From: Stomorhina lunata
Lineage: Eukaryota > Arthropoda > Insecta > Diptera > Rhiniidae
Reading direction: 5' to 3'
Length of the DNA stretch: 64,000 nt
Assembly (NCBI GenBank): GCA_933228675.1
Contig: OW121742.1
Span: forward strand, 33,572,534-33,636,533
The notes below the pieces were generated by a model, which saw only the letters and a program-made list of their open reading frames with translations, was not told the DNA's origin and searched no databases. Each line of letters opens with the position of its first letter. The stretch's first letter is position 1. A program made the translations under genes and the position numbers. This document shows positions 26,303 to 36,768 of this stretch, piece by piece.

Positions 26303-27720
26303 GTTATACCCTACACCACCATTGCACAGTGGGAGAATACGGCCAAAACTCAATAGCTTGGTCATTTATTGACTTTTGTTCTTGAAATTTTTAGTGTATA
26401 TAAATAATATACCTTTAGTTAAACTGAAATAGTTTTTTTTTAAGAAAATATAAAGTCTGTGGTCACATAAAACTGGAATACTAAACATGCTAAAAAACTC
26501 TTTGCTGGCGATTATAAAAGTTATTTACATAAATAGGATAATATATGAAAAGAATACCTATCCTACGATACATGACTTGACAAAATCGGATATGTCCTTT
26601 CAGAGATAGTGGATTCATACTATGAGCTTAAAACCAGATTTTGTATGCTTCTAACAAACCTACAGAAAAACTCTAAACATTGAATATTTTTATAAAAAAA
26701 TTACGAGTTCTTGAATAATATTAAATTTTCAGATTTTAAAATTTTTATTGCGTCCACAATAATGTGACCACCACCTATATAGTTAAATAAATTATACAAA
26801 AGTCATTTAAAATTAAAAATTTTGTTGTTTTTTATCTTTATATATAAATTTTGCATAGAATTAGAAAGGAAACTAAAGAAAATGGCATAAAAATATTACA
26901 TCACGCCTATATTTCACTTCAAGTAGTGATTTTTTTAGCGATAAATTGCAAAAAATTGTGAAAAAGGGGTGTTACTAAAAACGTTATAATTCTTGAAATG
27001 GGATGCAAATGGATATGAAATTCATTGGGCTTAATAATGATTGACTTCAGCTATTAGAGAGTGTTGGGCTTCAACCTCTAAAAATCTCTAAAAAAAATTC
27101 GCGGTCTATCAAACTTTGTATTAAATTTTTTTTTTTTTTTTTTTAATTTTTTATGGTTGTTTTAACCGCTAGATTTCTAGATGAAGCATAGGTCAAAAGA
27201 TATTGAAATAAGCGCTGTTGATTAGTAAAAGCTATCTACTTTTTAATTCAAGAAAGAAACAATTTTACACGTATTCCAAAATTAAGCGAATTTTATATAT
27301 GCGTTCAAATATACAAATAATTTTATTACGAACATATAAACAAATATTCAAACTTTGAGGAATTATTACAGCCTTAGCAGGCAATGCAGTATGGTAAAAA
27401 TTTGGGATTACATGTTTTGAAATGTCAGCTCTAATCTAACACTAAAATTTCTCAAAAAAAATTAAAAACATTTTTGGGGGTTTTGGCCGTAATTTCCTAC
27501 TGTGCATTGGCGGGAAGGATATTTTGACTTTGTGCTGAAATATTGGTTGGAGACCCGATCGATTCATAATCATATCCTGGGGCTATTTGCCACTTATACT
27601 TTTTCTATTGTAATTGGTCGAAATGGTTGCATTATTTTCCAATGTTTGTATGTCTCCTATAGGTTTCTCTTCTCGAAATTGAATTTTGAACCCTCAAAAA
27701 GAGATACTTAACTTTATTTG
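26303..27720 (-). mobile_element. Helitron-like element remnant, split by a Transib-like insertion
   Basis: The left part, TTATACCCTACACCACCATTG at 26304-26324, is one arm of the terminal hairpin seen in the other Helitron-like copies. The sequence resumes at 27505 with CATTGGCGGGAAGGATATT, followed by a stretch similar to that right of the 32557 hairpin (a GACTTTGTGCTGAAATATTGG-like phrase). The element therefore reads on the minus strand, with its 3' hairpin on the left. Its other end was not identified. Confidence 0.5.
26325..27504. mobile_element. Transib-like non-autonomous DNA transposon
   Basis: 1180-bp element. The left end begins CACAGTGGGAGAATACGG and the right end, on the other strand, begins CACAGTAGGAAATTACGG. 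The inverted repeats continue for about 25 bp with 3 mismatches and share the inner part ACGGCCAAAAC. The element is flanked by a 5-bp direct repeat CATTG (26320-26324 and 27505-27509). CACWRTG-type termini with 5-bp target duplications are characteristic of the Transib superfamily, whose ends resemble the RAG signal heptamer. No transposase frame is inside, so it must have been mobilised in trans. It sits exactly in the loop of a Helitron-like terminal hairpin. Another superfamily with a 5-bp duplication cannot be excluded without family matches. Confidence 0.6.
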
Positions 27721-27829
27721 AATCATTTTTTCAATAATACTCCTTGGGACAATGATACCCATTTTTACACTGTTTAAATTTAAAGATATAAAGCACTTAA
27801 TATAATCTTTCATACTCATGTTTTGCTAA

Positions 27830-28060
27830 AGATAGTCATACCAGAAAAAGTGGGTGTAGGAACTCCCATGAAAAGTAGTTGTTTTATTCAAGGGCCGATA
27901 TGTTCTACTTTAAAATGTAATTTGTTGGAAAATGGGCCGAGTAGGGGATAAAAAAATAAACATGTTAGTTTTATTAAGGGGGCGATATGTTCTTCTTTAA
28001 AATGTACTTTTTTTTTGGAAAATGGGCTGAGTAGGGGATAAAAAAAATAGACATATTAGT
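27830..28060 (+). repeat. Two diverged ~91-bp tandem copies
   Basis: Two consecutive copies (starting about 27880 and 27970) share GATATGTTCT, CTTTAAAATGTA, GGAAAATGGGC and GAGTAGGGGATAAAAAAA. They probably belong to a larger decayed transposon. No coding capacity is seen. Confidence 0.65.
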
Positions 28061-28189
28061 AAATCTGTGGGGTAATCGATTGAAATTCAAAAATTAACAA
28101 ACATAAGTTAATTTTTTTTTTTAATTGTGGGACAAAAAGGGTTAAGGAGGGAAAAGCCGGTATTTCCTAAAAAATGGGATAGAAATGTA

Positions 28190-28490
28190 ATTAAAATTGT
28201 CCTTGGATAATCCACTAAATATTAAAACATGTATTTGGTACTTTTTTGAAGTGGTTAGTTGGTAAGAAATATTTTTCGGTTCTTTTTTGAAGTGATCAAG
28301 GAATAAGAAATACTTTTTTAAAAGTTAGAAATACTTTTTGGTACTTTTTTTGAAGTGGTCAAGGAATAAGAAATCCTTTTTTGTGCTATTTAAAAGTAAA
28401 AATACTTTTTGGCACTTTTTTGAAGTGGCCAAGGAATAAGAAGTACTTTTTTGTATTTTTTTTTTTTTTTTTGAAGTGTTTTAGTATCAA
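28190..28490 (+). repeat. Irregular tandem repeat (GGTACTTTTTTGAAGTG)
   Basis: Five copies of TTTTTTGAAGTG followed by AAGGAATAAGAAATAC-type sequence. The GAAGTG cores are at 28248, 28289, 28352, 28422 and 28473, spacings of 41-70 bp. The same GGTACTTTTT phrase recurs at 28618, 29917, 30073 and 31529, so the whole 27.8-31.6 kb stretch is repeat-derived. Confidence 0.65.
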
Positions 28491-28597
28491 GGGTTTGATA
28501 AAAATAAAAAACTCGTATGGTAGTTTTTAGAAGATGGAAAGGGTGGGGGTATAAATAGTAAATAAAGTAACTTAGTAACTATAACTAATAGCCCTAT

Positions 28598-29554
28598 AGT
28601 TAAAATGTCAAGCACGTGCTTGGTACTTTTTGAATTTAGGAGGAAAAAAAGTAACATAAAGAACAAATCTATAATATTATAACTTATTTGCCATCAATGA
28701 CAATAAGATATAAGTTGTAAAATAAACTGATGATAAAAAGTGGACGATTATCAAAACAATCCTTGATTACAAAAAAAAGTGAAACAATTTTTTTGTACTT
28801 TCTTTATTAATGACCGATAACTTCGCACTATTCAGATTATGTCGCTAACTTAGTTGCGGGTTCTTCTTAAATACTCCAACTAAATATAAACCAATTTTAA
28901 TAATTTCTTTAGACAAATCAATATTTTAAGTTGTGAATGAGTTATTGCCTTTAAAATCTTTGAATAACAAACTCAAAGGTACAAATCTTACATAGTAGCT
29001 TTAAAATAGAAAACTGAGAGACGCCACTTATATCAGCATATCTTTGTTAGCTTTAATTTCTAGATGCGCCATCTATGATCAAAAATATTACTTGCTCGCT
29101 CGTAAGATAGAGAAATAAGTACCGCCATTGAAATCCCCATATCCCAGTCATCCTGTTGCTGTGAGCGCCATCTAGGGTTAACTATTAAATATTAACTTAA
29201 TGATAATTCATAGATGGAGCAGGTAAGTGGACCGTTCACGGACTGCTGGTAATTAGATATAGCATTTTCAACGAAGTAAGGTAACTGAATACGCACCTAC
29301 AATTGTATATACAGTATTCAACTCCTCTAAGATGGTTATGGCATCAGTATTTTACAATATTCAGCGTCTAACTTAAATAGAAAAAACTTTTTAACAGTGA
29401 ATACTCTACATATTTATGTAGCTAATGGCGAAAAATGTACCTATTTGAAGAAAATGTAAAAATTTAATGAGTATTCAAAAAAGTGAAATTGAATCCTATT
29501 ATTAGAAAAAACGATACAGGACTTTTGTACGCAAACGATTTCAATGATATACAT

Positions 29555-29560
<6 letters not shown>
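28598..29560 (+). repeat. Dispersed repeat, copy 1 (AAGCACGTGCTT)
   Basis: The left edge reads AGTTAAAATGTCAAGCACG then TGCTTGGTACTTTTTG. The right part reads ACGATTTCAATGATATAC then ATTTTATTTAT. Both edges recur in the same order at 31508-31866, but there the middle is shorter. The left part carries a 12-bp perfect palindrome AAGCACGTGCTT, which contains an E-box. A dyad TAGATG-CGC-CATCTA lies at 29061-29075, and a CTCF-like box (reverse complement CTAGATGGCGCTC) at 29163-29175. No coding frame is seen. Confidence 0.6.
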
Positions 29561-29625
<65 letters not shown>

Positions 29626-29646
29626 TATATTCTTAAACGAGCAATA

Positions 29647-29682
<36 letters not shown>
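29560..29682. repeat. (TA)n microsatellites
   Basis: Two pure TA runs, at about 29560-29623 and 29650-29682, separated by a 26-bp unique piece. They sit at the right edge of the dispersed repeat. Confidence 0.95.
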
Positions 29683-29687
<5 letters not shown>

Positions 29688-30315
29688 GCTATCTCGAAAA
29701 CGGCTCTAACGATTTTGATAAAATTTGGACAGTGGGTATCTTTTTTGATGTATAGGTCGAAGAAGAAGGGACTTTTGGAACTTTTGCCTCCAAGAGGGTA
29801 AAAACGGGTAAAAAGGGGAAAAATCGAAAACGCTATATCTCCTTAGGTAATAGGTATAGAAACAAAATTAAAATTACGTTTTAAACAACTATAAAAATAA
29901 GTGGACAGGTGTTTGGTACTTTTTTTAAAACTATGTCCGATAGGGGGTAAAAAAGGGTGAAAATAGTTTTTTGGCACCTTTTTAACTTACTCTTATATTT
30001 TAAACTAAAGAATATAGAAAGAAACTTGGTACTGCAATCAATAGATGTAAAAAAAACATGAAACACGTTTTTGGTACTTTTTTGATTTTGTAGCCAAAAT
30101 GGATAAAAAAGGGATAAAATGATAACTTAACATCTCCAAAGTAATATGAATAGAAACATTATACATTATGTTAAATGCGTTTTAAAAAAATGTACCGAAT
30201 TCAATTGGCACCAAAAAAGTACCAAATATACATATGGAACTTCTAGAAATTAGGGAATAAAAAGGGGGAAAAATTAGTATTATGTTAAACAAATAAATGT
30301 TTGTCTGTATCTATG
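29683..30315. other. Transposon-derived non-coding DNA
   Basis: Sequence of the type found inside insect non-autonomous elements, with phrases such as ATGGCTATCTCGAAAACGG, several GGGTAAAAA runs and GGTACTTTTTT copies. The open frame at 29881-30066 (minus) is featureless. No element ends could be assigned. Confidence 0.45.
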
Positions 30316-30319
30316 TTCT

Positions 30320-30960
30320 TTATAGAATAGTAAACTGTGAATTTGATTGTGTTATGCTCTTTAGCGAAGATGTTGCGGATAAGCCGGCGAAGGTTTTAAA
30401 GTTGATAAGACTAATTTCCGACGGATGGCGCCACTGAAAATTACTAAAAATTAATTAAATCGTAAACTGAACACTTGATCATGCTATGATCTTTAGCAAA
30501 GTTGTAGCGCATGAGCCGACGAAGGTTTTTTAGTTGGTATGAATAATTTCCGACAGGTGGCGCTACAGAAACTTACTAAAAGTCAATTTAATCGTAATCT
30601 GTACACTTAATCATGCTACAATCTTTAGCAAAGTTGTTGCACATGAGCCGACGAAGGTTTCTTAGTTGGTATGAAGAAATTTCGACAGGTGGCGCTACTG
30701 AAATTTACTCAAAGTCAATTTAATCGTATGCTGTACATTTAATCATGCTATAATCTTCAGCAAAGTTGTTACGGATAAGCCGAAGAAGTTTTATGAATTG
30801 GAATAAGCAAAGTCCGACAGGTGGCGCCACAGAAAACTACTCAAAATGAATTAGATCATAAACTGTGCATTTGATCAGACTATAATCTTTAGCAAAGTTG
30901 TTGCGCATGAGTCGACAGAGGTTTCTGTTGATATGAATAATTTCCAAAATTATTCAAAAT
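30320..30960 (+). repeat. 132-bp tandem repeat, about 4.9 copies, with CTCF-like boxes
   Basis: Five consecutive copies spaced exactly 132 bp. The equivalent TTAGC positions are 30361, 30493, 30625, 30757 and 30889. Four copies contain a conserved GGTGGCGCC/TAC box at 30423-30434 (as GGATGGCGCCAC), 30555-30566, 30687-30698 and 30819-30830; the fifth copy decays before it. The box resembles the fly CTCF core (AGGTGGCGC) as I remember it. No reading frame is conserved across the copies. Confidence 0.85.
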
Positions 30961-31153
30961 GAGTTAAACTGTAAACTATGCAAACTATGTGTTGGTCGGA
31001 CAAAGTAAATCAAATAATTCAAAACTAACTGAATATTTCTACAATGTCTTTCCTCTAAATTTATTTTAGCACTTTATAATATAAAATATATGAAAACATT
31101 AAAATTTTCCTCAAAATGCTTATCATAAAGCTCCGAGCAAGGCTCGGTCTACC

Positions 31154-31300
<147 letters not shown>

Positions 31301-31507
31301 ACTCCGGCTCCGAACGTCAAATGCATTGCTTAGAGAAGTTTTACTTAGCCTAATACTCAATAACCATTGGCTAGCTGATTTATGAGGTGAACCGCCACTT
31401 TTTGAAAATTTATTTTTTTCAAGTGACTATGGCCAGGGATCGCACTTGGTTTGCTGACTAACCTGCTAAACCACGGTGGTTCACATAGGTATAGGTTTAT
31501 GACTATT

Positions 31508-31866
31508 AGTTAAAATGTCAAGCACGTGCTTGGTACTTTTTGAATTTAAGAAAAAGTGGTAATAAAGAAAAATTCTATCATCAATAACAATAAAAATAAA
31601 TGTCTTTGAAATAAGTTGTAAAATGATCCGATTATAAAAAATTATTTAATTGCTAGTGTTAAAAAGGTTTGACTTATGCTGGGCAAATTTCATATGATAC
31701 TGACTGATACATAGATGGCACTGGTAACTAAACAGTTCGGAAAAGCATTTTGGATAAAGCAATTTTTGTTAGAGGAAAAATTTCGTATATTAATAAAACA
31801 TTGCACATTGATCACATTGACATAGGACTTTTTGTATGCAAACGATTTGAACGATATACATTTTAT
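31508..31866 (+). repeat. Dispersed repeat, copy 2 (shortened)
   Basis: Shares its left edge (AGTTAAAATGTCAAGCACG followed by TGCTTGGTACTTTTTG), a TAAGTTGTAAAAT phrase and its right edge (GCAAACGATTTGAACGATAT) with the copy at 28598-29560. About 600 bp of the middle is missing. Confidence 0.6.
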
Positions 31867-32556
31867 TTATTGCTACTTATTTTGCTTGAGTTTCATGTAA
31901 AACACTTCTTTTTCAGATGCATTTGAATTGTTTTTCATTGTTTTTGACAGTAAACAAGTGCACTTTTGCTGACTTTTACATTTTGTTTTTGTTTTTGGGA
32001 TTATAAAAAGTGTTAAAATTTTTATAAACTCGTTATACACAATTTTTTTTATACGATAATATAAAAATCTTATATGTAGCACTAACAGTTTTGCATTTCT
32101 TTTATTTTAAGTTTAAAGTTTTTTTTAAATATTTTTTAAAACTTAACAAGCAAATGTTTATTGTTATTTGTTGCAATGTTGTATAAAAATTGTATTTTGT
32201 TAAACATTATAATCGTTTGTTTATATATAAAAAAACCGGGGATTTTTTTTTAAGGAGGAGTACTAACAAAAAATGAACATGTAGTTTCTCAGAAACCCAG
32301 CGAACAAATAGATCATCAAATTATTACCAAAGGTTGATGGAATTTTTTAAAGAGAAAAAAACGAATTTTCTATAAATCATGCCCAGTAAATTTTAGTATA
32401 TTTTAGTATAAATTAAGATCTTGAGTTATGCTTGTTTGCTGGGCTTTTGAAAGGGGAAGCCTGGAATATTTTGTGAGTTTTTGGCATTTAAGTTTTTTTT
32501 TATTACAGTTTTGCCTTTATAACTTTTGAATTTAAAATGCATTCATTCTTTTTTTT
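31867..32556. other. AT-rich DNA without recognisable genes
   Basis: Low-complexity AT-rich sequence. The open frame at 31873-32082 (minus) is Lys/Ile-rich and featureless. Confidence 0.5.
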
Positions 32557-34404
32557 TATACCCACCATCAAAAAGAATGGGGGTATATTGAGATTGTCAT
32601 TCCGTTTGTAATTTCCTTAATATTGGTTCAAAAATCAAAAACGATATATATTCTGAATCCTTATGAAATTCTAAGACGATTGAGCTATGTCCGTCTGTCT
32701 GTCTGTCTGTTGAAATCACGATAACGTCTAAACGAAAAGAGCTAGCTAACTGAAACTTAGCAAAAACATTCTTTATCTATGAGAAAATTTTGGTATTGAA
32801 ATTGGGCAAAATCGGTTAGCATTTGGCCATAGCTCCCGTATAACCTCGTCTAGGCTAATCGCTTATTTGCTAATTAATGACAAATTATGACAGTTATGAT
32901 GACAAAATTTGGTATCTAGAAGTTTTAGATAAGCACTAGGCAGCATATAAAATTTCATCGAAATCGGTTCACATTTAGCCATAGCTCCCATACAAAAAAC
33001 TTACGAAAACAGGCTAAATTTCACCCAAAATACACTTAAATGCCAATAAATCTAAAAGTATAATAGATATAACCACTAAATTTGACACAAGAAAGTCTTA
33101 TATCAATGCCAGCCAGTGTGCAAAATTTTGTCACAATCGGTCACTATTTGACCTAGCTCCCATATAAAAAACTTACGAAAACACAAAAATTCAAAAAAAA
33201 GGGGATTTATGTCCGTCTGTCCGTCAGATAAAATCGTGATAGCTCCCTAACTACAAGAGCTAGTAAGACTAAATTAAGCACAAGGAAGTCTTATATCAAT
33301 GCCAGCCAGTGTGCAAAATTTCGTCACAATCGGTCACCATTTGACCATAGCTCCCATATAAAAAACTTATGGAAACACAAAAATACATAAAGAAAAGGTT
33401 GTTTATGTCCGTCTGTCTGTCAGATAAAAGCACGATAGCGCCTTAACGAAAAGAGCTAGAGGGACAAAATTTTACAAAAGTATTTTGGATATCTTGAAAA
33501 AGATGCGTGTTGAAAATGGACAAAATCGGTTCAAATTTAGTTAGAGCTCCCATATAACCCCGCCCCGGGAAACACATTAATGCTGATAAATTGAATACAA
33601 TTGTAATAGCTATGACGATTAAATTTAAAATAGGGAAGTTTTATGCAATTTTTGATCAGTTTATTAAATTTTATGGGAATCAGTCCATATTTGACTTTAG
33701 CTTTCATGTGAAAAACACTCACGGAAACCAAAAATTTTAGCAAAGGCCAGCTAAAAGCTATTAAATTAGAAACTATGATAGCTATGGTCACTAAATTTTG
33801 CAAGAATAAGCTCTCTATATATACCAGCAAGTGTGTAAAATTTTGTTATAATCGGTCAACATTTGGCTATAATTCTTATATATATAACATCCCCTTTTTA
33901 TATCTACAATCAAAAAGATTTGGAGGTACATTCATTATATTAAGACTGCACCTATGAAATTATATAGGCATCAATCAATGTTCAGTCCAGACTTTATATA
34001 TGATGAATGCATTAGGAACTCATAACGAAATATATGGACCTGTCGTATTACTATTAACGTGTTTAGCCTAACTACATATTAATCACAACGAAAAGTATTT
34101 AACAACTTATTAATGTAAAACTATACCTGGTTATGAGACCGAATTTTGATCAAAGTAAATACTGGGGAAACCACTAAAATATTTTTGAATGTTGAACTAA
34201 ATATAAAGCTACGGAAACCTAATTTAGTCCAAAGGTTTTACCAACAATACCAAATAGCTTAGCGATTTTTCCAGTTTTGGTGCAGATTTTGAATTAGCTG
34301 CACCCTTGTAGATATATGAGATATGTTTCTAAATTTAACACAACTTGATGGTGGGTATATAAGATTCGGCACAGCCGAATATAACACTCTTACTTGTTTT
34401 TTTT
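32557..34404 (-). mobile_element. Helitron-like (DINE/HINE-type) non-autonomous element, 1.85 kb
   Basis: The right end, read on the minus strand, starts AAAACAAGTAAGAGTG, continues through a hairpin TTCGG-CTGTG-CCGAA and reaches ATACCCACCATC. This parallels the 5' end of the 34951 and 38048 copies. The left end is a hairpin ATACCCACCAT/ATGGGGGTAT at about 32558-32587. Inside are ~193-bp internal repeats (the phrase GTCTTATATCAATGCCAGCC at 33095 and 33288) and three GTCCGTCTGT microsatellite patches (about 32689, 33212, 33408). Conserved ends, a terminal hairpin, internal tandem repeats and a GTCT-type microsatellite recall DINE-1/HINE elements. No Rep/helicase frame is present. Confidence 0.6.
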
Positions 34405-34946
34405 AAGAGAGTTTATTTTTATTTTCTCGTTTTTTTTTAACAATTTATATCAGTTTTTATGAACACTTTTTTTTAAGTTCATAGCATTTTGTAGTATTTT
34501 TCAAATAATTTTTTTCATATTAATTTACGTACTCGTTTTGTACAAAAGTCGACAGTAAAATTACATTTTATAGCAAATAATAATGATGACTGCAGTTTGT
34601 AGTTTATATCGAGTGAAAAAAAGTTATACAATAACTAAAATAATACACCAAAAAAAATAATAATAATTGTAAAAGATTTGTATTTTTCTGTAACAAATAA
34701 ATTCCGTTTAATTTCCACTCAAACAAGCGGATCAGCGAAATATAGAAAAATGTTAACAAGATTTTTAATTTTATAAAAATTTATATTTATGGCCAAATAT
34801 TTGGTGGTAATTGTTGTTAAAAATCATTATCTTGATTTTATTTAAAATAATTGTGGAGGTTTTGAAATGCATGCAGAAATTTAATTTAAATTAACAGAAA
34901 TTAAGCGAAAATTTACTGGGAAATAAATATTGGGTTAAATTTGTTT
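34405..34946. other. AT-rich spacer between two Helitron-like copies
   Basis: Low-complexity A/T-rich sequence with no gene or element end recognised. Confidence 0.5.
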
Positions 34947-35738
34947 AAAACAAGTAAGAAAGCGCTATAGTCGGTCAAGCCGACCATACGATACCCTTCA
35001 CCACTAAGGTCAAAGGTGTTATTTTTCCTGTATAAAGACAAATATTTGCTAAATTTTGCCATCATACAAACATTTTCTCAAAACGTATATATTCTACCTG
35101 TTTCCGTCATTTGGACTTATATGAGAGCTAGGGTCAAATGTGAACCGATTATCTCGAAATTTGGCAAATTGATTACAGTAGTTACAAAAATTATGTATGC
35201 AAAAAAAAAACTCAAAATTTTCATTATCTTTAGATTTACGAGCGTTTTAGTGATATTTTGTCTCATTTAGTGCGTTTTTGAAGAAGAGTTTGTATGGGAG
35301 CTATGGTCAAATGTGGACCGATTTCAACGAAATTTGGTACAAGGATTTAAATTTACATAAACAGTATCTGTTTTAAATTTCACGAAAAAATATTGAAATT
35401 CGTGGCCAATATAGCAATTCCGGGAAGTGGGATCTATGGGAGGTACCATAAATAATGGACCGATTTTGACCAGTTTCAATAGCCATGGTCCCATTATCAA
35501 AATTATCTGTGCCAAATTTCATCAAATTATCTTTAGAATTGCGACCTGTAGTTTGATTACAAGGTTTACATGGGGGTCCAGCCAGCCAGACGGACGGACA
35601 TCGCTAAATCGACTCATAAAGTGATTCTAAGCCTATTGGTATACTAAAAGATGGGTCTAAGACAAATATTTCTATGCGTTACAAACATCAGCACAAACTT
35701 ATAATACCCTTTCCACCTATGGTGGTGAAGGGTATAAA
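34947..35738 (+). mobile_element. Helitron-like non-autonomous element, copy A (~790 bp)
   Basis: Starts AAAACAAGTAAGAAAGCGC, then a small hairpin GTCGG-TCAAG-CCGAC, then ATACCCTTCACCAC. The 3' end is a hairpin ACCCTTTCCACC/GGTGGTGAAGGGT, whose last arm is also the inverse of the 5' ATACCCTTCACCAC (14 of 14 bases). It is near-identical in structure and length to the copy at 38048-38834. Internal sequence includes CCAGCCAGACGGACGG. The 84-codon frame at 35016-35270 is shared with the other copy but has drifted at about 10 residues, so no selected peptide is suggested. Confidence 0.7.
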
Positions 35739-35864
35739 TATTTAATTGATTTGTGGAAAACTGTATTAAAAATAAAGATTTTTTTTTAATTAAGAGCAGT
35801 TTTACTTAAGCAACAGTATTAATGATCCAGAAGTCACTAATGTCATATTCAAAAACATTCAACT

Positions 35865-35945
35865 TTTACTGTGGTTTAGTTGTTAAGCATCAACATAACA
35901 AGTAGTGCATGGGTTCAAACCCCAGTTACGAAACATCATCACCAG
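35865..35945 (+). mobile_element. tRNA-derived SINE head or degenerate tRNA
   Basis: TGGTTTAGTTG at 35872-35882 fits the RNA polymerase III A box, and GGTTCAAACCC at 35912-35922 fits the B box, with 40 bp between their starts as in a tRNA. The T arm can form (TGGG/CCCA around TTCAAAC). Acceptor and anticodon arms are not convincing, so a functional tRNA is unlikely. A 19-20-bp direct repeat (CCAGTTACGAAACATCATC) follows immediately. Confidence 0.4.
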
Positions 35946-36059
35946 TTACGAACATCATCTTATGTTATTAGTTATTAATGACTATCAAAATTATCTTTGG
36001 TAAGCACTACAGCATCAACACGGCATCGATGTTAAAAAAACCACAACTGAACTTGGAAA

Positions 36060-36768
36060 ACGACCTAGTGGGGGTTAAAGACCTAGGTAAGGACATACAA
36101 AACCCATTTTCAAAGATTTCGAAACACGTTAAAAATTTCGAGATATTTGTAAAAAACTGTTTTCGGGTAGGTCGTGGTACTTTAGAATCTCCAACCCTTA
36201 CATGCAGGAAGTTTATTTCACATTCGTGCTGTTCGGTTAGAAAACGAGTTTTCTCTATAGTGCGTCATGCGATCTACTGGAAAATCGACTTCAATGGGAT
36301 GAGCCCTTGTTGAGTTGCGTGTGCTACGAAGAAATGTACGGGTTTAAGGAACAAGATCCCTAAGTTCGCTTGAGTACATGCCATTAAAATAGCGATAGAA
36401 CATCGAAACGCAACTCACATTACGACGATGCTCCAATGAGGCAATAGAGTTGGCTACCCTACTGTCACCGATAAGCACCTTTGCCCTCTCCTGTACACGG
36501 TCGAGAAGCTTCAAAATAGGCCTTGAAGCACAGACGCATATATGAGATTTGTATTCCATTTTCGGTCGGATATAAGTAGTATAGATATTAAGGAGATCAA
36601 TTGGAGTGAAGTATGTCTTACACCGCTTTAGAAAGCCGAGACACTTGACAATGGACCTCACACTGAATTTTCATGCCTAGAACATCAAGAGTTTCTGATT
36701 CCTCAATATTTATACCACCCACACTTACAGATGATGCAACATTGTTCGTAACGCGTTTGTGTATTAAC
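36060..36768 (-). pseudogene. LINE reverse transcriptase, C-terminal part (separated by hAT insertion)
   Basis: On the minus strand this encodes the RT C-terminal region of a Jockey/CR1-like non-LTR retrotransposon. Visible pieces are a thumb-type segment with YIRPKMEY and DRVQERAKVLIGDSR (36344-36661), a segment with YFNGMYSSELRD, and a tail with THYRENSFSNRTARM near 36240. It is the continuation of the fragment at 39021-39500. When one copy of the 8-bp duplication and the 36769-39012 insert are disregarded, the frame runs on at the junction. A frameshift follows near 36660. It is clearly non-functional. The same family occurs at 40445-40795 and 54718-54906. Confidence 0.8.

Noticed and set aside
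31384..31486. Possible second tRNA-like promoter on the minus strand (TGGTTTAGCAGG and AGTGCGATCCC)
   Set aside because: The boxes are only 27 bp apart, too close for a tRNA, and the B box has two mismatches. A small inverted repeat (GTGAACC/GGTTCAC) surrounds it, so a minor foldback is as likely.
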